This document shows positions 36,269 through 47,778 of a stretch of DNA of 64,000 nucleotides, piece by piece. The stretch is from positions 1 through 64,000 of the forward strand of contig JADNYJ010000171.1 in the NCBI GenBank assembly GCA_015501075.1, given 5' to 3'. The DNA is from Gymnopilus junonius (taxonomy: Eukaryota; Basidiomycota; Agaricomycetes; Agaricales; Galerinaceae). Made by a program: the position numbers and the translations under genes. Below the pieces are notes generated by a model, which saw only the letters and a list, made by a program, of their open reading frames with translations, searched no databases and had not been told where the DNA came from. Within the stretch, counting starts at the first letter, position 1; each line of letters starts with the position of its first letter.

Positions 36269-37173
36269 CTAGCCCAGAGGTGAGCACACGCAAGATGTGC
36301 AAGTGGAAAGTACTGTGCCTAAAAAGGGAGTCTTCCGGATAAATAGACGCCTTGACCTCTCGCAGTTGTGAGACTCCATTGCATATTCGTCTTCGAATCG
36401 GTCTTCGCAACGAGTACAGACGATAGTGCTTTAGGAAATTGGTAATTAAGAACTGTGCAAGATAAGACAAAGTAAATTTACCGGTCATGAATGTCGTGTA
36501 TATGCAGGTGGTAAGTCAGGGCTGTCAGGCTCGGCAGCACGTCCCTACAACCGGTGCGAGGACATGCGACCGGGCTATTGGATCCTTTGCCATGCTTCGT
36601 TGCGACGTTCTTGGCCTCCTGAAACTTAAGAAGCATCTCATTAGCTAATAGAAGATACGGATTCCAGAAACTGACAGTGTTTTGCAGAGCTTGGAATCGC
36701 GACTCGCGGTAAACAGCCTTGATATTCTTGACAGACTCGTCTATAGAAGCTGCAGCCCAGGAATCTGGTTCCGAATATATCGAAGGGGAGCTGTATCGAG
36801 TTTCATGATCTGATGAATGACTGGCGCGATAGCGAATGACTATTTGTTGAGCAGCAGTCATATTACTATCGCCCGAGCTACTGGCATGCAGTGCAATGGG
36901 GGCAGAGAATTCATAGGCGCTGCCAACGTCCGCAATGCTTTCCAAATCTTCAAGACTGGCTTTAGAACCGAAGTAGATTGCGTAACGCCTGGAATCCGTT
37001 GTAAAGTGCGGAGATATTTTCGCTGGTTCTGGCGAAAGCAAAGTTTGACTGGGACTGTTCAATAAGGAAGCTTGGGTGCGAGACTGCATTGCAAAGTCCG
37101 ATCGAAAACTATGAAGTACGAACGATGAGGGAGAAGAGGGCTGAATGGTCCCCAGCAAACGCAATCCAACCAT
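36269..37173 (-). CDS. Uncharacterised protein with C-terminal C2H2-like fingers
   Basis: Minus strand. Exon 1 from about 37,173 (MVGLRLLGTIQPSSPSS) to about 36,481, an intron GTAAAT...CTAAAG, then exon 2 to the stop at 36,269. The first 200 residues are S/A-rich, with RYAIYFGSKASLEDLESIAD and a helical segment SVSFWNPYLLLANEMLLKFQ-like (NTVSFWNPYLLLANEMLLKF). The end has two Cys/His units: CPRTGCRDVL..LTYHLHIH and CTRCEDRFEDEYAMESHNC, spaced like degenerate C2H2 fingers. A TATA-like stretch lies just before the chosen ATG; a later ATG (MQSRTQASLL, 37,089) is an alternative start. Possibly a DNA- or protein-binding factor; no family recognised. Confidence 0.6.
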
Positions 37174-37666
37174 ATTATATAGTGATATATTCACATTGTC
37201 CTGTGGCACGTCCAGTTTATAGCTCAGAATTACGGCCCAAGGCGACAGAACAGGCAATACGTCGATCTGGGCCAGTTGTTATCCATGAGACGCCGATCGT
37301 AAATTCCCCATTCCCAGACCAAACAGGAGATTCGGCGCGCATCTGCTGTATGAAATGCAGTAAGACTGGCAACTAGAACAATGAGGCTTCATAACACCGT
37401 TTTAACGGCGTGGTTTGCAACCGCAAGGAGACGTGGCTTGAAGAACAAAGATAAAGGCAAACTCGTGTTGTATGTGATTTCTGAACCTAGACGGCCTAGG
37501 TGTGATGTGACAAGTTTAAAAGTAACATCATGTGATGACTGTCACGGTAGGAATCAATTCCGAACCTTTACGTTGAACCACCGTGGTCATTGACGAACCT
37601 CATCAGTGTGATCATTCTTCAGCAGTCGGTTCAATACTGTGAATCATTCGCAACTAGGAATACGAT

Positions 37667-38708
37667 ATGCTATCTTCTATCTCTTCTGCCAAGAAATATC
37701 GGTTTATCCCGGATTTTACCGTTGGGCTCGACAACACTGGCAGCGCGTCCAAACCGTCCTACACGGTGCGGAAGCAAATATAGTCTCTCGGAAAGAGGCA
37801 TCGTAGTCCGTTCCCTCAATACGAAGCCGGCTTATGAAGGCCACATTCCTTTAAGTTGGTTCGAGAACGCGTTTCTTGCCGTGGATCTGCATTTATGTCC
37901 CTTGCAGATCCTCGTAGAGGAGGTGAGAAAATATCTGTATGCTTCTTTGCATCTCGTTGAACACAATTGATTGTCAGATATGATCGCGGCTTTGGGAGAA
38001 ACTACAGCGGGTCCTAGTTTGCCACGTTTAAGGGACCGAATGTTAGAAAGCCCTGAAGGTCGCAGGGTCCTGAAGGACAGGCCACGCGTTAACTCGTCTA
38101 CAGTCGACATGGATAAGCTCGCTCAGTATCCTGAAGGCTCTTCGGACGGCATATGTAACATGGCTCGAGCGTTGTGGTGTTACTCCTGATACACGAGAAC
38201 CGGTAAGGGCTTTGTTCCAAGCCAACGATCCTAAATACTGAGGCCTAAGGTCTTCTATGGTTTAATTCATAGGTTCATTACATCGATGATCCTGAACTTG
38301 CCTATGTCATGCAGCGCTATCGTGAATGCCACGACTTCTACCATTGCATTTGCAACCTCCCTGTCAATGTCGAATCAGAATTAGCCGTAAAGTATTTCGA
38401 ATTTGCCAACTTGGGCCTCCCCATGGCGGCGATTTCCGCTCTCTTTGGTCCCCTTCGCTTGACCCCACAAAAACGAGCCCGACTCTTCTCAGAATTCGTC
38501 CCTTGGGCCCTCAAATGTGGAAGCAGCGCTCAGAGTTGATAACCGTCTACTGGGAGAAAAGATGGGAACAGGACGTCAACGATTGAAGAAAGAGCTCGGT
38601 ATATGGGATCCACCGGAAGCTCGTTGGAGCAAGCCCTTGAGCGAAGCCAAAGCACTTGCTCAAAAGAGGCAGCAATCAGCTGCGCCGACTTCGGCATCAG
38701 CGCCATGA
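37667..38708 (+). CDS. COQ4: COQ4, mitochondrial ubiquinone biosynthesis protein
   Basis: COQ4 organises the ubiquinone-synthesis complex on the matrix face of the inner membrane and acts in C1 decarboxylation of the ring. Exons to 37,922; 37978-38202; 38273-38708. Landmarks: [75 protein letters not shown], then the metal site HDFYH-x11-[34 protein letters not shown] and [13 protein letters not shown]. Five one-base losses break the frame: GG at 37883, TT at 38141, G at 38155, TT at 38536 and TT at 38583. With those frames linked the whole family sequence is present, so the gene is surely functional in the organism. The N-terminus is unclear: the ATG at 37,667 is out of frame with [16 protein letters not shown], a plausible mitochondrial presequence, so a short upstream exon is possible. 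Confidence 0.9.
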
Positions 38709-40583
38709 ATTCCTCCCATTTCTTCATCAGACCACAGGCCAAGCCCCAAGCTGTAGACTCCGCGGACGGCCAAGGTCGGCTTGCTGCGGCATGCCCGAAC
38801 CTGCACAGAGAATCAAATAAAAGCCCTGAAACATTATATATGTATCATCATTTTCTCATTCGAGATATCAAGATGGCCTCCGACAGTCCTCTCCTGTCGG
38901 TGGCTGTCGGTTCAGAAGGATGGAAGTCGGACTCATACGTCACAGAACGAGTTTGCTGACCTTCTCGTAATCTATGTTCAAGAATATGGTTTACTAATTT
39001 CTACGTCTCATTACTTGTTGCGGATGTGAAATTATTGGATCTCTAGAAAGGCTGCAGAGAACGGCATCTGAAGGTGCTGGTTTTCCGCCGCTTTCCCTTT
39101 TATAGGCCAAGTTCAACTTCGGTCGTGATGGCGGAATTACCGATGATTCTAGGTAAGGCCAGTTCCTGTCTCGACTTCGTTGGAATCGCCCACTGAGCTG
39201 CAGTTAACAGGGCATGGCATAATACTGCTGAAAATCTTGACACAGTCTGTCAGATGACGCAGACAGTGGGCGCACTGACCAATGGTCGAAGACTCGGACA
39301 AGCTTCAACTCATCCATGGACTATGACGACATGTAAACCGCTCAGTTTTTGGCACATAAGTCACTGTACATACGTAAGCGAAGATGTTTCTGACCATGGG
39401 AGAAGGCGCTGACATGCACAACTACACAGTAACCCAAAGTTGGAAAATCTCCTTGTCATCTCGGAAAATGCTATTAATTCGGAGGATCTCCTTAAGACTT
39501 AAATAAGTGCCAGGGTCAGGGAATCTATGAGAAATCCTTCCTTTGACAGGATGTTTGGCGGTTCTATCTTGCTCCTGTCATTGATACGCCCCATCATTAA
39601 TCACAGGCCAAGTAAGCACTTCAGAGGGCGCCTACTGACTAAACGTCCCTCAGTTCTTCTTGGATTAGTCTTGCCGATAAAGCCGAAAACTTTGCAGCTA
39701 GCGCCACTCTACCTGAAGACCACTGACCAGAATCACCAGGGCGAGCGGAGATCAACGACAACTCAGGTGAATGAATCAAAGTCAATCTATTTTCCCCGTT
39801 CGTCAAGGAGGTCTATTTCCTTTGGTGCCACCGACGATCGATGTGCCATGATCGAAGATCCCAAGCAGCAGAATGTTGCAGCCATTTACCCTTATTTTGC
39901 GTATGCGCCGATAGATGTATTCCGAAGGAGTGGCGATTCACAGAAGTACTTTCCCCTCTCCCGAGATCTCCTTGCCAGCGGTTACGGCGTTACTAATCGT
40001 CCTAAGGAGGCATCTACAGTATTCCTCCAAGTCACCCCTCCATATCACAAGTCTTTCTGATTCTGCATGATTTGTCTTTGAACTCCCCTGAAAGGCGCAA
40101 AGTGGATGAAAATATCAAGTTTTAGGCCTACTTTGGGTATGCACAGCATTGGATTTTGAGGATCAGGCGGTTTTTTTTTCTTAAAAATGCCTCAACCTTT
40201 TCTAAAATTTCGGTCACGGACGGAGGACACAGAATGCGTGCACAGTTGGAACAGTGGTCGACCAAAGACCGGTCCACCCGACTATGCGTCCCTTATGCTT
40301 TGCCGCAGAGCAACAAAACATGCCGGCAATTTGGTCTCTTTCCTGTTATGTCAAAGTACATCTTCGATGCTGTGATCAATTTGCGAGGGCACAAGACATT
40401 TTCGATGCATCCCCTTCCGTCCGTCATTCTAATACCCCGATCTAGACCAACTAATGCTCAGTGGATAAACTTGTCAAAGAAGTTCCGATCACAACTCTCA
40501 AGTAGCTACCGGCGAGATTCCCAACTGCACAAAATTGGTACCTTAAGATTCATCGTCACTATAAAATGCCGCAGACTCATCTA
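38709..40583. other. Long region without a supported gene
   Basis: An open frame at 39,527-40,060 (177 codons, starts MRNPSFDRMF) and one at 40,156-40,584 show no domain, no clear splice partners and no family resemblance. The first is the better candidate for a small lineage-specific gene, but support is weak. The end carries TATAAAA at 40,560-40,566, just upstream of the next ATG. Confidence 0.4.
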
Positions 40584-41237
40584 ATGTTCTATCCTCACCT
40601 CGAATTCTACCCACCAACCTCCACTAATAATAATGAATGCAAGGGTACGTCTTCTTATGATGTTACAGATTGTGTCTGAGCATATGGACCCTGGGTCGAT
40701 AAGGACCTTTCTCAGACTATTCGATGTTGTCTCTATTCCACTTTCTCCGGGACCAGCTCATCGCTGAGCAAAGTTTGCAATCACGCCTGGGCGGAGGCCG
40801 TTATATCACCCGCAAAATATGCCTTATTTCAGGTCCTAGGGTTCCATTTCATTCGAGCGACTGGTCGATTGGATGTGCCATACAGTATCACTGCAGCGTA
40901 TGCAGCCAAAGTCGGCTGCTTTGCTGGAATAGCACTCGGGGCCTTCTATATCTCATTGTTAGCTAGGCAGCGGCACTCTAGAAGTCAAGACATCTCCAAC
41001 TTGGGAACTTCCGCTGCATTTTCTAATTTGTGCAAAGAGATGGCATACACCGTTATTGCGTCTGTCATTGGAGCCTCTCTTCACGGTCTAGACGACCCTG
41101 CTGGGTTATTCTTTCTCGCGACATCCGGTGTCCTTGGACCTGCCGTATTTTTGATGATTTTGTTTGGTGTGTTGGGGATTGTGATTGCCATAACGTGGTG
41201 TTATGGGAGCTTGAAGCACCGATGTGTGCTGTATTAA
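40584..41237 (+). CDS. Small uncharacterised membrane protein
   Basis: Exon 1 40584-40644 (MFYPHLEFYPPTSTNNNECK), a very short intron of 36 bases (GTACGT...CTGAG), and exon 2 40681-41237. About 205 residues. The body is helical and rich in A/G/I/L: YSITAAYAAKVGCFAG followed by IALGAFYISLLARQRH, EMAYTVIASVIGASLHGL, and a strongly hydrophobic end GPAVFLMILFGVLGIVIAI. Two to three transmembrane helices are likely. The frame is open throughout exon 2. The exon 1 join is less certain because 36 bases is near the lower limit for fungal introns, and a TATAAAA box sits only 18 bases before the proposed ATG. No family recognised. Confidence 0.5.
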
Positions 41238-41504
41238 TCGAAGGTACCGAACTCTATCGTTACGTCTGGCTGTCCTCCTCTGATCGCTCGGTTTAACCAG
41301 GACAGAATTACATATCTTATCGCCTAAATCTAAATTAGTAACTCACATACATCTAAGCATTCATAGCCCGTCTCGATATATTTTTTGCTCGCTTTTGGTC
41401 GTCTGGAAGGCCAGAGGCCAAGAGTCCTGATAACAATATGAATTTCTTTGACGACATCATCACATACTAAGCGTCATTGGCCATGTGCTCAATTTCATTT
41501 GCTT

Positions 41505-41519
41505 GGGGGGGGGGGGGGG
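41505..41519. repeat. Poly-G homopolymer (15 G)
   Basis: Run of 15 G in non-coding sequence between genes; length is likely unreliable. Confidence 0.8.
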
Positions 41520-42104
41520 TATTAATAATTATGCATGAGACTAGATGATAACATGCTGCTCTCCCTTCGTATGCGTTTTGAGTGGGCGCATCTCCGACAC
41601 TCCCAAATTGCGGTCGCATACTACTAACCTACCATCGGACGGGAGAAGCGAGTGAAAGTGTTGAGTTGGCTTGCTGTAACGTAATTGACTGCCCTTCCAC
41701 TGCTTCAATTTGAAAAAGAGATGGTAAAGGTATGGGTGTTGGAGCCCGAAAAAGAACTATGATGGACCACAGTAAATATCACCGAAATAGCAGATAACCG
41801 ACCACAGTCTGGCGCTGAATGGGGTTTTTGGGGTGGGTCGATGAGGACCTCAGGCAGTCCAGGTCTTATGTTCGTGAAAGGGTTCATGCAGGGCTAAATG
41901 GACGAAGCTGGACATGAATCGGTGTGGGGGTGGATCGGAATCAAATATTAAATAAAGCATTATATGTCTCTGTGAAATCGATTAGTACCGTGAAAGGATT
42001 TTGAACTCAGGGTATCGCAAATGGATCTTCCTAGAGTATTCTTATAAATATCTACGATGTGCCATAATGTTAGGACCTAAGTACCTTCCTTCCTGGGCAA
42101 AATA

Positions 42105-43448
42105 TCAATACCTCCAGGAAGGAACATACCAGGTTCTCATGCCTGCCAGTGTATTTGCATCACGTTTCATTTTCACAAACCGTGGATACCGATGCCTATT
42201 CAGGACCTGCCTTAACATTTCTTCCCTACAGAGGTAAGGTTCATCACGAATCTTTGACGGATCTTCTGTTCCTGAGTCTACTTTGGTTACGCCTCCCGTA
42301 TGAAACAAATGGGCACTACTTTTTGTTAGATAAAAATGCAGCACCTTATTTCTGAATAGTTACGCTATTTAAAATTGTGACCATAATGATGTATCATTGC
42401 ATGTAAATCGTGATAGATCTCAATTACTTTCGTCAACATCTTGTGGGTCCTGGGAAGTACATTTCGGGGATTACGGTCAGCGTGTTGCTCCAGATATGAT
42501 TAAAAATTTACCTCTGCGGCCTTTAAAGACTGTGACATCTGACCTGAAAATTGAGACTCTAATTCTCGTTTCTTCGGCTCATTTTCTTGAGAAACATTTA
42601 TTGTACTTGTCCTGTTTTGTTGATGCTGCTTACGTACGGCGCCACTCGCTGCTAGTTCAATTTCTGAGGATGCTTGACAGCCGTCGGGCGGATCATCTTC
42701 GCTTTCTATCGGATTCTGCCCTTCGACAGAGAGTGGCGTTAAAGGCGGAGAATTTTTGTATAGATCAAATAAATTGCCTTCCTCTTCTTCGCTAGACGTA
42801 AAGATATTGCCAACCGGAGTGTTAGATCTGTCATTTCGGAAGCCACAAGCTAAAAGATACTGGCTTACTCGGTGTTAATATCATCTTCGTCCCCATCGCG
42901 ATAAAACGTGGAAACAAAATTTTCTGCTATATCATTTGGGTCTGTAACATTCTCTTCAGAATTAGCCTCCATTAGGTCTCTTATACTTCGATGGGGCGAA
43001 GAAGTCGGATAGAAGCTTTAGTTTAGCACCACAGGGACTGTGGGCTTTGGGCTACTGGCGGTGGTCGAGGTGAAGAAAGGAATGGAACATTCGAGAGATG
43101 TGGTTATTGAAATGACTGTGGGCATCTACTCTTTTACCAGGTTCATTCCGGCCTGTTTCTTTCTTCGTTACGAGGAAGAATTTATAGCACAAGAGCTATC
43201 CTCGTCTGTGTCACAGCACGTGTTTTGCAAGTCAAATTCCATGGGCAATGGGCGCTTATCCTCAAGTTGACTAACCTTACCATATTCGTCTCTTGTGTGA
43301 ACCACCCATTCTGCAGGTAGTCCATTAAAATTATGAGCCAAATTGTAAATGGACGAACAGACATTACGGACGTGACTTCAGTGGAAGGCCGTATCGCCGC
43401 TGACTTTAATCTTTCTGACAGCGGCCCAGCGTAATGAAAGCAAAGCAA
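42105..43448 (-). pseudogene. Frame-damaged coding region of unknown family
   Basis: On the minus strand several stretches have coding character but lie in different frames. In order: GPLSERLKSAAIRPSTE; RNVCSSIYNLAHNFNGLPAE followed by WVVHTRDEYGKVSQLEDKRP; SSPRPPPVAQSPQSL; KLLSDFFAPSKYKR; DLMEANSEENVTDPNDIAEN; and an acidic segment before a donor at about 42,870. After an intron, SSEEEEGNLFDLYKNSPPLT continues through an acidic tail, and GVTKVDSGTEDPSKIRDEPY lies further on. These read like parts of one gene with one-base losses, similar to the pattern in COQ4, but I recognise no domain. It could extend toward 41,705, where MNPFTNIRPGLPEVLIDPP also looks coding. Confidence 0.35.
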
Positions 43449-43647
43449 AGCGATTCAGATAGATCTTCAATTTTATTTTCTAACCATTCTGGAAGGTGAT
43501 GGAGAGCTGACCGGCAATTAATATGAAAAAGGATCTGCATGCTGTGTTGTTTGTGATGGCCGGAACATCATGATGTTTGGTTCGGAGTTTCGTGACAAAT
43601 ATTCGGCTTCCTCTACACTGAAATTTGGTCACCAGTCGCGGTCTTCG

Positions 43648-45512
43648 ATGTTGCCTCCGTTGTCGACGCACAGGACGATCACCATATTCAAAATTTCTTA
43701 CAGACTCTGCCTTCGACGAAGATGTCTTTCTACAAACTCCATCGACCCTTCAATTCGCGACTTTACCGCCGAACTAACTAGGACACAACCTGTCTTCCAA
43801 GTTCCACCGTCGTCGATTCATATTCTAAAGGAGCCATCACAGTTTTATGCGACTCTGCTGGTAAGGGGGCTCGATCAATTATTGAATCTAGCTGAATATA
43901 TCCTTAGGACATGATCAGAAATGCTGAGCGTCGTATATTTTTGTCTTCGTTATACATTGGCTCAAAAGAGCATGAGCTGGTGGGTTGTTAAATTCAGGAA
44001 GGAAAGGATCACCTTTAAAAACTTTTCTAGATATCCACTCTGGCGCATCGGCTTCGCGAGAAACCGGACTTAACACTTGACCTTCTACTGGATTTCAATC
44101 GATCAACACGGCCTGGCCCAGGGTCAACTGCAAAGATTCTACTCCCTTTGCTTCGCGAATTTCCAACGCAAGTGAACGTTTCGATGTTCCGTAGTCCAAG
44201 CTTACGGGGAATACTTGCTAAAATTGTTCCTCCAAGGTTCAATGAGGGGTGGGGTACATGGCATGCGAAAATTTATGGGGCGGACGACGACGTAATGATT
44301 AGCGGGTGTGTAAATGTTTTTTTTTGGTAGCCTGAATAACGTTATCCGCAGGGCAAACTTAAATAAGTCTTATTTTACCAATCGACAAGACCGTTACATC
44401 CGCTTCACAGACCAGAGTATGATGACACAATATTGTTTTGACTTCATGCAAACGGTTGCAAACTTCTCGTACAAATTCTTACCTGCCCCTGCGGGTTCAT
44501 CATCCAGCAACCCCCTTCAAAATTCTCATTCATATACTCAAGAAGACTATACCCTGCACTGGCCCGATGCGAATACCCACCCTCATCACTTTAACTCAGC
44601 CGCTGAAAACGCGTTCAAGAAATTCCAGGAGCTCTACAGAGAACGTACTTTGCAGTCTATTAACGGCAGCGCGCTCTCTAAATCTGGGAATGCTATTCTT
44701 CTCCCTATCATTCAAGCAGGGCAGTTCAATGTCAAAGAAGAGGAGTCAATCTTTCAACAATTATTCCGGTCCCTCGCCCGAAGTTCTGGGCGGCCATTGC
44801 TAGATTTGACCAGTGGATACTTTAGCTTGTATACCCCGTATCAAGAACATGTCCTACAGGCCAAGAACGTCGACTGTCGTATAGTTGCCTCCAGTCCCGA
44901 GGTAAGTGATTCGCTATTCGCATTACTTGAAACCGATATTTCATGTCTAGGCAAACGGTTTCTACGGTTCAAAAGGCATATCAGGGAGAATTCCGGAGGG
45001 CTATACCTTATATGAACAACGGTTCATGAAAGCAGTTTCAGAAGCAGGCAGACTGTGGAAGGGCCCATCGCCGAGCCAAGGGCAAGGCGTCTTGTTGAGC
45101 GAGTGGGAAAAGCCAGGGTGGACTTACCACGCGAAAGGTGATATATTTGTGCCATGATCATAAAACGATGTCTCACAACAATCTACAATTAGGGATCTGG
45201 TTGTCACCGAGCTCTTCAAGCCTACCAGTTCTAACCCTTTTTGGATCTACGAATCTTAATTCACGTTCCGCGCATATTGACACGGAACTGTCGTTCCTTA
45301 TGATCGTACCTTCAGAACCTCACGTTGACTGTGGCGGAATGCCCACCAATGACTCCGATGTTGCATCTGTTGGCGAATGTCTCTCGCTTCGTCAAGAACT
45401 TGCCCGTGAAATTCAAAGAATTAGGTCTAATGTGGTTGAGTGGGAAGGAGGAGATCGCACTGTACGATGGGCTACAAAATTCATTGTTTGGCTCGTCCAA
45501 GGGATGCTTTGA
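43648..45512 (+). CDS. PGS1: PGS1, phosphatidylglycerophosphate synthase
   Basis: Makes phosphatidylglycerophosphate from CDP-diacylglycerol and glycerol-3-phosphate, the committed step to cardiolipin, in mitochondria. Exons 43648-43860, 43908-43979, 44031-44305, 44352-44901, 44951-45137 and 45193-45512, all in frame. Start at 43,648 gives MLPPLSTHRTITIFKISYRL, an R/S-rich presequence; in-frame ATGs at 43,570 and 43,573 are alternatives. Phospholipase-D superfamily landmarks: FQVPPSSIHILKEPSQFYAT, RRIFLSSLYIGSKEHEL, then HKD motif one WHAKIYGADDDVMISGANLN, and motif two YHAKGIWL with FGSTNLNSRSAHIDTELSFL. Ends EWEGGDRTVRWATKF..VQGML as usual for the family. No frameshift. Confidence 0.95.
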
Positions 45513-45514
45513 TC

Positions 45515-46146
45515 CAATTCTACTGATCGTGGCCTCCACGCCTATCCAATCCTGCCAGGTATGTATTCTAATCGGGCATTCCTCGCAGGGACTGACACCA
45601 CGTCCTCAGCGTGCCTTTATGGAGATTTCTTTTTCCGGTTCGTCAACGCACCCCCCTTTACTCATCCTCATATGTCGACGAAATCGTGAAGCCCAGCCAA
45701 TCCGGTCCTTATCCTTCCAATTTGCCTGTCATTGGCAGTCTTCCTCTTGGCTTCCTTTCCAACAGTAAGCAAAGGAACGAAACTTGACCGAATGGCGCAC
45801 TACCTCGATTCTCCAACTAGAATAGCGTTCGATGAATGCACCTCAATCAAGTACTTCTTTTTATTAAGATACTCGCCTGAATAATACTTACAGTAGAGTA
45901 CATTTCTGATTTTTTCGGGATGTCTGAGTTCCCCATTTCCAATTTGCCTTCTGACAAGAAAATCTACAAACAGTAGCATATCTAGAATCCTTCAGCTACG
46001 CCCACGTTGTATTTAAATTCAAGATTCCTACGGGAACTCACAAATATTATGTTCCATCACGTGATCGACGCCTCCGCGAGTCCATCGATCCTAATAGTCC
46101 TCGTTTACCACCTTTCCGTCATGTGTTCCGCCATAAATTGCACTAA
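45515..46146 (+). CDS. Unidentified coding region (partial), also present as a fragment near 55.3 kb
   Basis: Downstream of PGS1 on the same strand. Visible segments: NSTDRGLHAYPILP before a GTATGT donor; ACLYGDFFFRFVNAPP; YSSSYVDEIVKPSQSGPYPS followed by NLPVIGSLPLGFLSNSKQRN; and, about 200 bases later, SYAHVVFKFKIPTGTHKYYV followed by PSRDRRLRESIDPNSPRLPP to a stop at 46,144. The NAPP to YSSS junction needs one extra C in the C run near 45,650. The middle segment recurs in diverged form at 55,252-55,520, so it belongs to a repeated family. No domain recognised, and neither the true start nor the exon set is clear. Confidence 0.35.
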
Positions 46147-46670
46147 TGTAAACATTTTTCTTGTTGCCATAAACGCTGAAATTAAATTTCGTCGGTATTT
46201 CAAAAGAACGCTTTCGTCATGCCAGCAACTGGCAAGCCTAACTGCAGCGCTTGCCTCTTTCTCACGGGGTGACAAAGGCTTTTGAGGCAAACAAAACCAA
46301 CTCTCAGCAGGTCACGTGTGCTTAAGAAATTGGGGTTCGCTATTCAAAGGTGAGCAAGCTCCCCAATGATCACACACCACCCTCCTCTGACTCCTCTTCC
46401 AAATGATGTTCTCACACTTATGCACTGCGTCATAGAGCTCCTTTGCCTCCTGTACTGGGAGCCCGATCTGCAAGGCTATTCCAAAGGAATGCGCAGAAAC
46501 CCAGTAATGGCTGGAAGGCCTACCCAAACCCAGCACATGGATGATGGAGGAGTCATCTGGTGAGGAGAGTGGGACAACCATTGAGGAAAATATTCTGCTC
46601 ACTCCAACTCATGTTAGGAGGAGATCCTCAAAATGGCTACCTAATGCAGATGCGGAGATGCGAAGGGTTT
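46147..46670. other. Non-coding flank before the retrotransposon
   Basis: No supported gene. Several open frames on the minus strand (for example 46,312-46,602) have no recognisable domain. The last bases abut the 5' LTR at 46,671. Confidence 0.45.
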
Positions 46671-46688
46671 TGTTATGATCCCCCATTT

Positions 46689-47778
46689 TAGTGATGCCGC
46701 TGTCCGGTCCAGAACCGAGGTTCGAACCTGAACTTTTGAGGACTGGACCACGGTTCAGTCCAAAGTTCAAGTGAACCCATGGACCGGACCAAGTGTTCAG
46801 TCCAAGGTTCGAGGACGTGAAGACATGTGCGAACTTGTCCGAACACGGTCCGGACCGAACTTGGCCAAGGTTTATCAACATCGATCATCGATCATCCCTT
46901 CATCCATATGACTCCCTATGATGCCTTCATCGTACTACCCTTCATTGCGATTAACGCTACCATTCATCAGCTATAAAATGTTCCACAGCAGCAGCAAACA
47001 AAACGGAAGTTCAATACGGCTACTCCTGGATGCGTGCAGCCATACGGTCACGTCAATAAGCAGAACGCGGCAGCTCACGCCCACGGGATGAGCTAAAGAA
47101 ATATCTTGAGAGCCCTCTGGAAGACGTTGAGAATGTTGTCTCGTGGTGGGGTGTAAGTCATCTTCAGCTTCCTTCTTTATCGTGTTCTGACCTCAGCATG
47201 CCTTTATTTTTAGCATCACACATTCCAGTATCCAACCTTATCTCGCATGGCACGCGATTATCTTGCTATTCAAGGGTCTGCCACTCCATCGGAGCATGCC
47301 TTCTCAAGTGGCGGAATTACTGGCAGCCATAGCCATAATCGCCTCAAGCACAAACCCTTCGAAGCATTGCAGATACTCAAGGGTGGATACCATAATGGAC
47401 ATATTGGCACGACCGAGGAGGCTCAAAAACATGCCATGGATTTGTTTGAAGCATTCAAAAACGTAGGTTCTAATTCTGTGGATGAAGTGGCCATGCTCAA
47501 GTAGATCTCGTCTATCAATTAGTTGGTTTTTAGTGTTACCTCCATCGCTAGCACTTCAGATCTGTGTACGGACCATGCCTATTAAATTTTACCTGCGTGT
47601 AGATGGCCTTTGGTTCGGTTCTCGGTCCAGACAGTCATGAACTGTGAACTGAACTTTTTTCGGACTGAACCGATAGTCCGGTTTGAAGTTCAGATATTTT
47701 TTGGACTGAACCTTTCGTCCGGTTCTCGTTCTCATAAATAGGTGGAGAACTGGACTGAACCGGACTTTGGCATCACTA
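46689..47778 (+). mobile_element. hAT-superfamily DNA transposon (short, non-autonomous)
   Basis: Bounded by an exact 8-base target duplication, CCCCATTT (46,681-46,688 and 47,779-47,786), the hallmark of hAT. The termini are inverted: TAGTGATGCC-N3-GTCCGGTCCAG on the left against TAGTGATGCC-N3-GTCCGGTTCAG from the right. Both ends carry many subterminal copies of GGTTCAGTCC / GGACTGAACC-type motifs (46,700-46,870 and 47,610-47,765), probably transposase binding sites. Only the C-terminal part of a transposase remains, so movement would need a full-length relative. Confidence 0.92.
47087..47504 (+). pseudogene. hAT transposase C-terminal dimerisation domain fragment
   Basis: Two exons, to 47,152 and 47,214-47,504, read DELKKYLESPLEDVENVVSW and then HHTFQYPTLSRMARDYLAIQ followed by GSATPSEHAFSSGGITGSHS and FEALQILKGGYHNGHI. 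This is the hAT family C-terminal (dimerisation) region, with the W..H..FP-like and DYLAIQGSATPSE blocks. The catalytic core and BED finger are absent, so it is an internal-deletion derivative. Confidence 0.85.

Noticed and set aside
39527..40060. 177-codon open frame as a gene
   Set aside because: No domain, no splice partners and no recognisable promoter; kept only as a note in the intergenic entry.
41505..41519. Poly-G run as a G-quadruplex regulatory element
   Set aside because: Single uninterrupted homopolymer in non-coding sequence with uncertain length; no further evidence of function.
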